The translations under genes were made by a program, and so were the position numbers. From UBA6770 sp965660875 (GTDB taxonomy: Bacteria; Bacteroidota; Bacteroidia; Flavobacteriales_G; Salibacteraceae): a stretch of 64,000 nt of DNA. The stretch lies in contig CBFIBQ010000016.1 in NCBI GenBank assembly GCA_965660875.1, forward strand, positions 1-64,000. The letters run 5' to 3'. The notes beneath the pieces were generated by a model that was given only the letters and a program-made list of their open reading frames with translations, was not told the DNA's origin and did not search any database. Shown here piece by piece: positions 26,201-34,245 of the stretch; the first letter of the stretch is position 1, and each line of letters begins with the position of its first letter.

Positions 26201-27588
26201 TTCAGGTTAGAAATAGAAACACTCTCTAGTGATAAATTTTGTAAATGATAAGCATTGGAGTGTTTCAGCATTTTTTTCTGCTGTTTGTATTCGTTGGGAC
26301 TAATTTCAATATTGCCGCAGTTGAATTTTTTGGTAATACTCGAATACTCAATTTCTTTTACTTTAATCAACAGCTCTTCTTCTGGTATCTGGTGTTTTAA
26401 CTCCCGAACAGATAAACGATAGTTTCTTTGTAGATCGCTCAATACTATTTTATCTAGAATATTGGTATCCACCTTTACACCTTGTAGTTTTATTGAAAAC
26501 CCATTCAGTAAGTAGGTTTTCTTTGACCTGCCTCGGTGGTCGTTTACCGCAAAGTTTCCTTTTGTAATTCTTGTCTCGTTCACTAGAATAAGATCTAGCC
26601 ACTTTTCCAGTTCGGCAATTTGTTCCGGTGTTTTGGGTTTATTCGGTTTATTAATATTCACTTTTATGGCGGGTCGCTCCATAATGATGTTGTTTACCTG
26701 ATATTCGTTTTTCAAGTAAGCTCGCTCAAAATCAACACTTTTCAACTTTAAACTAGGAATGAATACTTTTAGTTCGTTCTCTTTGGAGCTGTCTGATTGT
26801 AATGGGTTGACCCTTAAATTATAAAACTCAATTTGATTGTTGAGCGTTGAGATTTTAAACCGATCAAAAGACACTTCGTGAGAGCTGTCTGGTAACAGAA
26901 ACTTTTGGTGTCCCGACTTTAATTCCACATCATCGGTAAACAAAATTCTGTTTTCCGTATCTGCCCCTTCTTTTACTCTAAAATTTTGCAGCGTAAACGA
27001 AATGGGCTCCAACGCAAAGCGACTCGTCTTGTTGTTTTTGTCTAAAGAATAATCAATTTCTGCTTCATGAACATCAAAGGATTTTAATTTCAATAAACTC
27101 AAATATTGGGTAACGGCTCTGTAAATGTCTCCTGAAATTTGAGAGAATTTTATTTTCTGGGTATCTCTTTTGTGTTGGTGTATCCGAACCTTCGGGTTAT
27201 TGATTCTCAATACTTTGATAAACAGTTCTTTTTCTAAAAAGATATCCCATTGTTTTTCCAATTGTAAGTCCACCTCTTTTACAGAAACGGCAAAGAAAGA
27301 ATGCAAAGAATCCGTAATTTGATCATCCAATTGAGCGGTGTCTGCGGGCACTATTTCAAAATCATATAGCCTTATGCGCTGCTTAAATACGTTATAACTG
27401 AGCTTTTTATAATCCAAATTGTATTTTTCTTCCGTTGAGGATTGGATGATCTGGTTGAGGTTCTTTCGGACAATGCCATCCACATACCCATTAATAGCGC
27501 GCCGTAAGGGCAGAATAAACCCGATGAACAACAGACCTACAAATGCAAGCAGCAGCCAGTACCTTTTGGATATTTTTTTTAGTTTCAA
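23248..27588 (-). CDS. Giant AsmA-like/DUF748-type membrane-anchored protein
   Basis: The product has 1446 residues. One N-terminal transmembrane helix (residues ~11-32) anchors a very long periplasmic region of repeated short beta-strands and conserved LxxLxIxNxxV-like strings, for example LKLKSFDVHEAEIDYS, VTIQNINI-type segments and LRIENGFVNWNFNDTSKQP. The C-terminal quarter has GNGQLSATFEFNNQEPNGLFKGHASLGEFDVRTLNNYLEHTAFVGVKSG, a pattern close to the AsmA/DUF748 C-terminal domain, and it ends in a basic, charged tail. Large AsmA-like proteins (TamB, YhdP, YdbH type) form hydrophobic grooves thought to move phospholipid between inner and outer membranes. That role here is inferred from architecture. 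It is one of the largest genes in the window and stands alone on its strand. Confidence 0.6.
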   Translation of the reverse strand: MKLKKISKRYWLLLAFVGLLFIGFILPLRRAINGYVDGIVRKNLNQIIQSSTEEKYNLDYKKLSYNVFKQRIRLYDFEIVPADTAQLDDQITDSLHSFFAVSVKEVDLQLEKQWDIFLEKELFIKVLRINNPKVRIHQHKRDTQKIKFSQISGDIYRAVTQYLSLLKLKSFDVHEAEIDYSLDKNNKTSRFALEPISFTLQNFRVKEGADTENRILFTDDVELKSGHQKFLLPDSSHEVSFDRFKISTLNNQIEFYNLRVNPLQSDSSKENELKVFIPSLKLKSVDFERAYLKNEYQVNNIIMERPAIKVNINKPNKPKTPEQIAELEKWLDLILVNETRITKGNFAVNDHRGRSKKTYLLNGFSIKLQGVKVDTNILDKIVLSDLQRNYRLSVRELKHQIPEEELLIKVKEIEYSSITKKFNCGNIEISPNEYKQQKKMLKHSNAYHLQNLSLESVSISNLNINDISEGKKTVLSDVIIQQPNIGISYDTLFHKFPDSLRGKKEALPYAFDSISTKRFKVIDAKITLTNSKDEQKKYGVMRNADLELINIGWSELNKTKLDIYSILKKGKFTSGATQFSHPLTKAKYSWKNVDIDPKSKSFFVSEYSSTPQGIKRPKVNVGILKITGLNYKNLIERQVLQAEELNTNRLFIELNTANEKNNALKEIDIKKVSAKRVNIERKHNDSIVLALTESDLKSSSLKVLNSDSSSLKVSYSELQVDINKLLSIGKHGKTAAKAERFSFNSEDSTISVKNISIDPVIQNIDKSSQTVIQQRIASIYATGFSPNKQELGKDITAEHLEICSPTTYASFYGDSEKKNSNKSFNWQVHEWLLDSLKAQSIAVNTLSIDNGNMNILWRDSGSSAGENRLVVDQYTLNSKNFRINKNSRNSDGNLFYAQDNVLSMYNVHRVFPDTINDLKMVAVHYSTQDKNIKLRGVTGSYMMTRNKVNNLFVEGNLDLVEFDGIKPIELSRKEKVNLKGIYVKNPTLEFTQFHDKSDVVSRELSLADNFSDDSAAVIQTILNNLRIENGFVNWNFNDTSKQPIVINHLNLDGEGIEYPNPDKSEKKPKIMDLAFSFGDFQYDVMKKYYQFSFDSVHYDSKEELLGMHAVRLDPNYGIFQFGQKAGFQKSRVELYLSQVQLEGFKGKQLLYENKLSVSLMDIDSLWVRNFKDKRLPENNKYKPLPQERLDSLDMGINIKRVLLSKGEVTHIQIAKNGLVPGKIYFSDLSARASNIINTYGDQKAPELMRLSALGKLMGNGQLSATFEFNNQEPNGLFKGHASLGEFDVRTLNNYLEHTAFVGVKSGNVISAGVDFSAYEDFGAGEMKLLYNDLHVTFLNKEDSVKKDFGTRLKGFIANRVVYTKNPHLFHTKKGLIYTERDTTKEIFHYWSKIAMSGVASSTGIANNKKQLKKVRKELLRREKAILRDEDEFIKTDKNQPYGGKDD

Positions 27589-27701
27589 AACGGAGCCAAT
27601 CTCTCAAAAATATCTTTATAAGCTTCTGTTTTTAGTGGGTTCTCATTGTTTTACTAATACCTTTTTCTTGATAATATTGAAGACTCTAATTTAAGCTACC
27701 A

Positions 27702-28274
27702 TTGAAAGTTACCATTGTAGATAATTACGACTCCTTCACGTTCAATTTAAAACATTATTTCGAGCTGTTTTCCGATGATGTAACAGTGGTGCGCAATGAT
27801 GACTCCGAACTTTGGAGTCACTTGGAAAAAAGCGACAAGATTGTTTTGTCTCCGGGCCCTGGACTGCCGAAAGAAACAACAAACCTCAATAAAATAATTG
27901 CTCGATTTTATAAAACAACGCCTTTGCTTGGTGTTTGCTTAGGACATCAAGCAATCGCCCAGTTTTTTGGGGAGCCCATTGTAAATCTTAAGCAAGTACT
28001 GCACGGAAAATCTACGGTGATGCGCATACTGACAGAAGATTCGCTGTTTTTTGATTTACCCAAAGAATTTCAAGTTGCTCGGTACCACAGCTGGTCTATG
28101 AACAACTCAAAAAAATCAAGCAATGAGTTAATCGTTACGGCACGCGATGAACAAGGATATCCTCTAGCAATTAAGCATACAACACACAATGTTAGAGGGG
28201 TTCAGTTTCACCCTGAATCCATACTTACCGAACATGGAAAAGCACTCATTAAAAACTGGATTACACGTTGTTAA
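27702..28274 (+). CDS. Glutamine amidotransferase of anthranilate/aminodeoxychorismate synthase (component II)
   Basis: The 190-residue class I glutamine amidotransferase carries VDNYDSFTFNLKHYF, the oxyanion segment SPGPGLPKE, the nucleophile elbow GVCLGHQAI with Cys79, and the catalytic pair in GVQFHPES (His170, Glu172). It releases ammonia from glutamine for a chorismate-using partner: PabB for folate or TrpE for tryptophan. No partner gene is adjacent, so PabA and TrpG cannot be told apart; an amphibolic PabA-type role is plausible. The start is a TTG at 27702, directly before the conserved KVTIVDNYDSF. No ATG is available that keeps this motif. Its stop overlaps the next start by 1 nt (TAATG). 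Confidence 0.92.
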   Translation: MKVTIVDNYDSFTFNLKHYFELFSDDVTVVRNDDSELWSHLEKSDKIVLSPGPGLPKETTNLNKIIARFYKTTPLLGVCLGHQAIAQFFGEPIVNLKQVLHGKSTVMRILTEDSLFFDLPKEFQVARYHSWSMNNSKKSSNELIVTARDEQGYPLAIKHTTHNVRGVQFHPESILTEHGKALIKNWITRC

Positions 28275-29563
28275 TGGATAGGTACAAATTGGCTGTTTTA
28301 TGCATTTACCTGTTCCCCCAATTGGTATGTGCTCAAAACTTCATAAGAGGAAAGGTTTCAGACAGTCTTTCAAAAGAAGCTGTGCCCTATGTAAACGTTT
28401 GGATAAAAGGCAGCGACAAAGGTTCGTTAACAAACGATTTGGGTAAGTTTTCTATCGATGTTAGCGGCTACCTCATGGATTCCATTGAATTTAGTTTATT
28501 GGGCTATCAATCAAAAGCATTCGCCATATCTAGTTTGCTGAATGCAGAAAGTATAGAAGTCCATATGAATAGAAAGGCTGTTGAGTTAAAAACGGCAATA
28601 ATTACTCCAATAGGACCAGAGGAGTACATCAAACGATTTGTAAATAGTATTAAATCAAACTATAATGTTGAAGGAAAAAATGAACGCTACTATTATCGAG
28701 AAATCATACGAGAAAATAAAAATTACAACCGTTTTACCGAAGCAGTTCTCGATGTGTATCAACCGCCCCTAAATGCAAAAAAACAGGATACTTCAACAAT
28801 AAAAATAAAAGGAGGTCATGTGCTAGATAACCGTGAGTACATTACTTTCATGAGAGATTACGTTGAAAAACAAGTAAAAAAGGAAAATAAAAAACTCGTA
28901 AAAAAAGGAGAAGAGCCCGTTGACTTTACCGATGCCTCTGAGTACATATCCTTCGCAAATCCATATATAATTGTCGACTCGGTTTTTCTCAGCAACCTCC
29001 CTTCTTTTTTAGATTCCAATTTTTTTTCCAAGTACGTATATCAATTTGAATACGGCTATGAATACCAAGGTAAGTCTATGATTTGCATAAGCTTTGATCA
29101 AACGAAAAAAATAAGCGGCAACTATTTTTCGGGCAAAATATACATGGATGAAAATACCTATGCCATTCAGGGAATTGATTACGGTTGGAATAAAAAAGGA
29201 AAACGTAAATTATTACCTGCTCTTGTAAAAACAGCAATGTACCTTTTTAGAATGGATTTAACTGAGCCCGATCTACAAGTAAAAATACGGTTTAGACCGC
29301 TCAATGATAAATGGCGGTTGAACCACTATAAAGTGACAATTAGTGGCACTTTAACGAAAAAATACTTTTTTGAAGAAAATGAAAAAAGCCATTTCAATAT
29401 TGGACAAGACTTTGTTTTTATTGAACCTTTAGAAACATTGAATGGGTCCCTAAAAACATTGGATAGAAAGCAATCGATGCACAAACAGATCAAAAGCAGC
29501 TCTGAAAATGTAAACTGGAATACCTACAGAAAACTAGAACCCGAAAACTTAGAGAGCTATTAA
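28274..29563 (+). CDS. Secreted carboxypeptidase-regulatory-like domain protein
   Basis: Translated from the ATG at 28274, the product is 429 residues. It begins with a signal peptide (MDRYKLAVLCIYLFPQLVCAQ). Residues ~22-105 form a CarboxypepD_reg-like beta-sandwich (GKVSDSLSKEAVPYVNVWIKGSDKGSLTNDLGKF), the domain seen at the N-terminus of many Bacteroidota outer-membrane proteins. The remaining ~300 residues are rich in lysine and aromatic residues, with a DYVEKQVKKENKKLVKKG segment, and resemble the C-terminal region common in DUF5686/DUF4139-like Bacteroidota proteins, but I cannot name it. No TonB plug or barrel follows. It is probably periplasmic or outer-membrane associated. It is coupled to the amidotransferase gene by TAATG, although no functional link is known. 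Confidence 0.7.
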   Translation: MDRYKLAVLCIYLFPQLVCAQNFIRGKVSDSLSKEAVPYVNVWIKGSDKGSLTNDLGKFSIDVSGYLMDSIEFSLLGYQSKAFAISSLLNAESIEVHMNRKAVELKTAIITPIGPEEYIKRFVNSIKSNYNVEGKNERYYYREIIRENKNYNRFTEAVLDVYQPPLNAKKQDTSTIKIKGGHVLDNREYITFMRDYVEKQVKKENKKLVKKGEEPVDFTDASEYISFANPYIIVDSVFLSNLPSFLDSNFFSKYVYQFEYGYEYQGKSMICISFDQTKKISGNYFSGKIYMDENTYAIQGIDYGWNKKGKRKLLPALVKTAMYLFRMDLTEPDLQVKIRFRPLNDKWRLNHYKVTISGTLTKKYFFEENEKSHFNIGQDFVFIEPLETLNGSLKTLDRKQSMHKQIKSSSENVNWNTYRKLEPENLESY

Positions 29564-30333
29564 GCAAACTTTAAATGCTTAACGGTATGCCCGTTTTCTT
29601 TCAATTGGTTTAAGGATTCAATTCCGATTTTTATGTGCAGTTTGCCAAAGTTTTTACTCACTTTTTCATCTGTCCTTTGTGTTTTTACTCCTTCAGGAAC
29701 CATGGGTTGATCAGAAACCAATAAGAGTGCTCCGCTTGGTATTTCATTATTAAAACCAACAATAAATACGGTAGCAGTTTCCATATCTATGCCCATACAA
29801 CGGGTTGTTTTTAAATAGGATTTAAACTCACTATCAAATTCCCAAACCCGTCGATTGGTGGTAAATATGGTGCCTGTATAATAGTCTTGTTCGTTATCCC
29901 TAATAGTTGTCGATACAGCTTTTTGAAGACTAAATGCAGGCAAAGCAGGTACTTCTGGTGGCAAATAATCGTTGGATGTGCCTTCTCCTCTTATAGCTGC
30001 AATTGGGAGTATAAAATCACCCAATCTGTTTTTCTTTTTTAATCCGCCACACTTACCTAAAAACAATACTGCTTTTGGTTGTATACTACTCAATAAATCC
30101 ATAATAGTAGCCGCATTCGCGCTTCCCATTCCAAAATTTATCATGGTAATATCACCGCTAGTTGCTATGGGCATCGCAGCTGATTTATCAATTATTTCTG
30201 AACCGGTTAAGGCACAAAAATTACTCAAGTATTTTTTAAAATTCGTAAGCAAAATATAGGATCCAAATTGCCCCAATTCTGCGCCAGTATATCTCGGTAG
30301 CCAGTTCTCTGTGATTTCTTGTTTTGTTTTCAT
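29560..30333 (-). CDS. amn: AMP nucleosidase
   Basis: The 257-residue product has the phosphorylase/nucleosidase fold. It shows INFGMGSANAATIMDLL, PKAVLFLGKCGGLKKKNRLGDFILPIAAIRGEGTS with the conserved glycine-rich purine pocket, TTNRRVWEFD, and GIDMETATVF, whose Met-Glu contacts the ribose. It continues with LLLVSDQPM. AMP nucleosidase hydrolyses AMP to adenine and ribose 5-phosphate, tuning adenylate pools. Proteobacterial Amn is ~480 residues with an extra N-terminal domain; this short single-domain form is usual in Bacteroidota. It converges on the previous gene, with stops overlapping by 4 nt. Confidence 0.9.
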   Translation of the reverse strand: MKTKQEITENWLPRYTGAELGQFGSYILLTNFKKYLSNFCALTGSEIIDKSAAMPIATSGDITMINFGMGSANAATIMDLLSSIQPKAVLFLGKCGGLKKKNRLGDFILPIAAIRGEGTSNDYLPPEVPALPAFSLQKAVSTTIRDNEQDYYTGTIFTTNRRVWEFDSEFKSYLKTTRCMGIDMETATVFIVGFNNEIPSGALLLVSDQPMVPEGVKTQRTDEKVSKNFGKLHIKIGIESLNQLKENGHTVKHLKFA

Positions 30334-30382
30334 AGTATGAGTGAACGCATCAATTACCAGAATGTTTCAAACTTTACAAGCA

Positions 30383-31300
30383 TCATAACTTAATAAGCGC
30401 CTTTTTTAATGGCTCCTCTTCTCCTGCAATATGAATAACAATATAAAAGTGACCAGGTTGAAGTTCTGAGAGTTTATACAATTGTTTTTGTTCGTTAAAC
30501 TCTTTAACAATTTGGCCATACACATCGTAAATTTCTATGCTCGATATTTCTTTTGTAGCATGGATTGAAATCTCATTTGTGAAAGGATTTGGAAATATTG
30601 AAAGTTCCTGTTTTTCAAGTGCTGCAAGAGATGTTGTTCCTTGTGTAAGTCTCGTATTGGTATCGCAAATATTAAACTGTTTAGAGAAATCACTTCTATA
30701 AACCTCCTCTTCGTTTTCAAATGAAAAGCACGTCAATTCTCCAAACCCAAATCGGTCTGGTCCGGCACTGGGTGTATTAATGTACGATAAGCTTCCCACT
30801 CCTTCCAACCACGTAGTATGAACAAAGTAGTTTGAGCTATCCGCTATTCTTTGCAATTGAAGTCTTTTTCTTGGTCCTTTTTCAGTCATTAATGTGTCTA
30901 CAACTTGAACAATATAAGGGCCTAAAGAATCCTCTGGTATTGGTGAGTTTGGATTAAATATGTTTATGGTATCGTTCTGATTTAATGAGTAATCATACAT
31001 CAACACATCTGTATTTTTTCGTTGTCCGTATAAGTATCTAAAGTACACTTTACCTTGCAGCGTGTCTTCCCTTACAACTACCGCCTTATTAAAATGAAAA
31101 TCTATTAAAAAGCGATATTTTTTTCCATCAATTGTTGTGTCTTCAGCACTAGAATAAAAATCGGTATTACAAGTTTTTGGTGAACAAAACGTTACTTTCC
31201 AGGTGCCTTTTTTGGCTAACATGGAAGCGTAACTCTGTGCTTGAATTGTAGTACTTGCAATCAGCATAATTGCAATAAATAGTTGTTTTAAAAAATTCAT
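30383..31300 (-). CDS. Secreted protein with T9SS type A sorting domain
   Basis: The product has 305 residues. A signal peptide covers ~1-22 (LIASTTIQAQ). Residues ~23-225 form a beta-rich domain of the kind that opens many short Bacteroidota T9SS proteins (GTWKVTFCSPKTCNTDFYSSAEDTTIDGKKYRFL). The sorting tail begins at LSIFPNPFTNEISIHA, continues with SIEIYDVYGQIV and GHFYIVIHI, and ends in KKALIKL. No enzymatic motif is visible. It starts 1 nt after the stop of the membrane spermidine-synthase-like gene, so both come from one transcript, though the reason for the pairing is unclear. Confidence 0.8.
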   Translation of the reverse strand: MNFLKQLFIAIMLIASTTIQAQSYASMLAKKGTWKVTFCSPKTCNTDFYSSAEDTTIDGKKYRFLIDFHFNKAVVVREDTLQGKVYFRYLYGQRKNTDVLMYDYSLNQNDTINIFNPNSPIPEDSLGPYIVQVVDTLMTEKGPRKRLQLQRIADSSNYFVHTTWLEGVGSLSYINTPSAGPDRFGFGELTCFSFENEEEVYRSDFSKQFNICDTNTRLTQGTTSLAALEKQELSIFPNPFTNEISIHATKEISSIEIYDVYGQIVKEFNEQKQLYKLSELQPGHFYIVIHIAGEEEPLKKALIKL

Positions 31301-31301
31301 A

Positions 31302-34061
31302 TCAATAAGTATTTAAAAATTGTTTTGCCGTTTGATCATTAGGATTTAAGCTAAGTGCTTTTTCAAAACTAATTCTTGCACTATCTTTCTTTTCTAAATA
31401 ATACAAACTTACCCCGGTTAAAGCGTGTGCTGCAGAATAACTGGGCATTTTTTGCGTCGCAATTTCAAAGTAATTCAGCGCATCACTATATCGTTTTGTG
31501 TCCAAATTAAATACGCCAATCTGTTTGGCAGCTACAGCAATATCGTTGTCATTTGCCGGATGATTTATTTTAATGATTTCTTTAAAGTTTGTGTACGCAT
31601 TTTTCTTATTTCCATCTAATAGTGCGTGGTTTGCTTTAAACGAATAATTCCTTGATTTCCAAAAATCATTGTTTAACTCAAAGGTAACAAACTCCGCGTT
31701 ATTGGTAATAGTATTGGTTGTTGATTTAATCTGATTTTTATTCGCATTAAACTGAGTATGCAGGTATTTAAAGTTTTTATAACCACTGCTTCTATCTTCG
31801 GCTTTATCTCTTTTCCACTCGCGAATGAAATCGTATTCCATTCGTGGATTATTAAAGCTGTTTATTGAACCCATTGTTGTATTTGGTCCTATGTATGCAG
31901 TCAACATTTCTTTCTCCGAATAAATTTCACTTTGGTACATGTCAGAGGTAATTGCTTCAGTATCTAGGGCATCTAATATCTTATTGGCTTCCATAGGCAT
32001 TGGTTTCTTAGAGGATAGAATAAACAAGTTTTTCCTCAACAAAAACAACTCACTGTGTTCAAATACCGAAGCTGTTGTAGCCAATGCAGTTTTTAAGTGT
32101 TCATTCGGTATTTGAGTAGATAACCACTGAACAAAAATTCCCGAATCGGATAGGTGGTCATAGCACTCTTCATAATAGTCTTGGGATAACATTGTGGTAT
32201 TCGATTTATTCAAAACACCAAATTTACCATCTGAAGAAATCAAATCGTACTTTTTATCGGTGTAGCTTAAGTAGGAATATATATCATCAACGTATATATC
32301 CACCTTATCCTGATTCAATACATCTCCATTTACTTGATTAAAAAATTGCGCCGCTTGCAAAACAGAAGGTACAATTTCTACTACATCAATATTTTTTATT
32401 TCTGAATGCTTGAGTATTGAACCAATTGTTGATCCGCTAGCCAGCCCAACCACAAGTACTTTATCTATTACGGCGTTTGTAAAGAATGGTAAATGACCAA
32501 TAATACTTTCTTTTTGCTTAAAATTTTCCGACGCTATGGTAACGCCATCAATACTCATGGATTTGTACCTACCTTCTTTGTTGTAGACTTTTACCGTTGC
32601 CATAATTCCCTCTTTATAGAATAACGGTTTATCTTCTTTTCTATCTTCTCCAATAGATTCTAACGATGCCAAGAAATCTCCAGACTGCAGAGAAAATGCA
32701 GCTATAGAAAATGAAATTACCAGAATAGATGCTATGCCCAATTTCATTTTGTTTTGAGCATTAATCACAAAATAAATGGCCAACAAAAAGTTGATGCCGC
32801 TTAATGTAAACAGTGTTGATTTAATACCACCTAAAAGTGGAATGAGCACAAATACCGGTAGTAATGCACCCAAAATACACCCTAGTGTGTTTATTACATA
32901 CACTTTACTAATTGCCGCACCCGGAACTATCTTTTTGGACCGGAAGTACAGTTCTGAAATTAAAGGAAATGACATGCCCATTAACACAGCTGGAACCAAG
33001 AAAACAATAATGGCAAAAACTAGATTTAAACCTACATTTTCGTACCAATTAGACTCCAACCCATTGGAAATAATAAATAATTCTGCAAAACTTTCTGAGT
33101 AAGCATATTCATAAAACAAGTAAATAACCCCAATACTGAGTAGCGCTAAAAAGAACTGAACAAGCCCGGTTAGCAATTGAATACTGGCAACTTTTTTAAG
33201 TATTGACACAATTAAACTTCCCACTGCAATACCAAACAAGAAAATACCGAGAACAATAGAAAAAGTATACGTACTGCTGTTCAATAAATAACTCAAACAT
33301 CGTATCCATAAAACTTCATAAGCAATACTTAAAAACCCGGTAAGAAAAGCAGCTGTTAAATAATAGCCTTTCGTGTTATGCGGTATTTTATACTTTTCAT
33401 CTAGCTGTTCTTTTGGGCTTATATCTTCTGTTTTATCATTAGTACTGAGACCAAAAGCTACAATACCGATGATAATATTAAGACCTACTGCCAATAAAAT
33501 GGATTGATTTACGCCAAAATATTTTATCAGAAAAAAGCCCGTTATTAAAGAAGCAATTGCTCCACCCAGTGCATTAATGGAATAAAACTGAGCCGTTATT
33601 TTTCTGAATTTCCTTTCTTTTTTTGAAAAATAACCCACCAATAAGGGCAGCGTGGCCCCCATTGCAGCGGTTGGAACAATCAATAAAATTACCGTTAATA
33701 TTATGTTACATACCAACCGAATTGTATTGAAATCAATGGTAGGTTCACCGAATAATGCAAATGCTGCTTTTGAATTTGGTAGTACATATAACAGTAATAA
33801 GCCAGATATGCCTATTACTAATTCCAATAGTGCGTAAGCCTTTAATTCATTCTTAATTTTTTTCTGCTGAATTTGATTTCCAACCCACCAAGAGCCAATC
33901 AATAATCCAAACATAAATACTGCAACGATTATACTTACCGAAACAATGCTACTGCCCAACAGATATTTGAACTGTCGCATCCAAAGCACTTGATACATCA
34001 GTCCTGAGCATCCAGAAACAAGAAAAAGAAGTAATACGTATAGATTTCTTAATTGCATCAT
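31302..34061 (-). CDS. Membrane-fused spermidine-synthase-like protein with C-terminal TPRs
   Basis: The 919-residue product has three parts. Residues 1-440 carry about 12-14 hydrophobic segments resembling a transporter-like module. Residues ~480-690 are a spermidine-synthase/Rossmann methyltransferase domain, with DKVLVVGLASGSTIGSILKHSEIKNIDVVEIVPSVLQAA, a VDDIYSYLSYTDKKYDLISSDG segment and a QDYYEECYDHLSDSGIFVQWLS motif. The last ~120 residues contain TPR repeats (YFEIATQKMPSYSAAHALTGVSLYYLEKKDSARISFEKALSLNPND). Fused membrane-spermidine-synthase proteins are common in bacteria but their substrate is mostly unknown; polyamine synthesis is not established. The Asp of the usual polyamine active site is replaced in a SSDG context. 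Confidence 0.82.
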   Translation of the reverse strand: MMQLRNLYVLLLFLVSGCSGLMYQVLWMRQFKYLLGSSIVSVSIIVAVFMFGLLIGSWWVGNQIQQKKIKNELKAYALLELVIGISGLLLLYVLPNSKAAFALFGEPTIDFNTIRLVCNIILTVILLIVPTAAMGATLPLLVGYFSKKERKFRKITAQFYSINALGGAIASLITGFFLIKYFGVNQSILLAVGLNIIIGIVAFGLSTNDKTEDISPKEQLDEKYKIPHNTKGYYLTAAFLTGFLSIAYEVLWIRCLSYLLNSSTYTFSIVLGIFLFGIAVGSLIVSILKKVASIQLLTGLVQFFLALLSIGVIYLFYEYAYSESFAELFIISNGLESNWYENVGLNLVFAIIVFLVPAVLMGMSFPLISELYFRSKKIVPGAAISKVYVINTLGCILGALLPVFVLIPLLGGIKSTLFTLSGINFLLAIYFVINAQNKMKLGIASILVISFSIAAFSLQSGDFLASLESIGEDRKEDKPLFYKEGIMATVKVYNKEGRYKSMSIDGVTIASENFKQKESIIGHLPFFTNAVIDKVLVVGLASGSTIGSILKHSEIKNIDVVEIVPSVLQAAQFFNQVNGDVLNQDKVDIYVDDIYSYLSYTDKKYDLISSDGKFGVLNKSNTTMLSQDYYEECYDHLSDSGIFVQWLSTQIPNEHLKTALATTASVFEHSELFLLRKNLFILSSKKPMPMEANKILDALDTEAITSDMYQSEIYSEKEMLTAYIGPNTTMGSINSFNNPRMEYDFIREWKRDKAEDRSSGYKNFKYLHTQFNANKNQIKSTTNTITNNAEFVTFELNNDFWKSRNYSFKANHALLDGNKKNAYTNFKEIIKINHPANDNDIAVAAKQIGVFNLDTKRYSDALNYFEIATQKMPSYSAAHALTGVSLYYLEKKDSARISFEKALSLNPNDQTAKQFLNTY

Positions 34062-34129
34062 TCACCTATCTGATGTGCAAAGTAAAACATCTAGTTGAGG
34101 TTTTTATTCGAATGTTGGATTAGAAAAAG

Positions 34130-34204
34130 TGGGTCATACTGGATTCGAACCAGTGACCTCTGCCCTGTCAAGGCAGCGCTCTAAACCAACTGAGCTAATG
34201 ACCC
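34130..34204 (-). tRNA. tRNA-Val (anticodon GAC)
   Basis: On the minus strand, acceptor GGGTCAT pairs with ATGACCC. The D-arm is GCTC/GAGC, the anticodon stem CTGCC/GGCAG encloses loop TTGACAG (anticodon GAC), and the T-arm has TTCGAAT. Discriminator is A. CCA is not encoded. Confidence 0.95.
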
Positions 34205-34245
34205 TTTTTATTATCGTTAATTGTTGACGCAGCGAAGATAAACCA

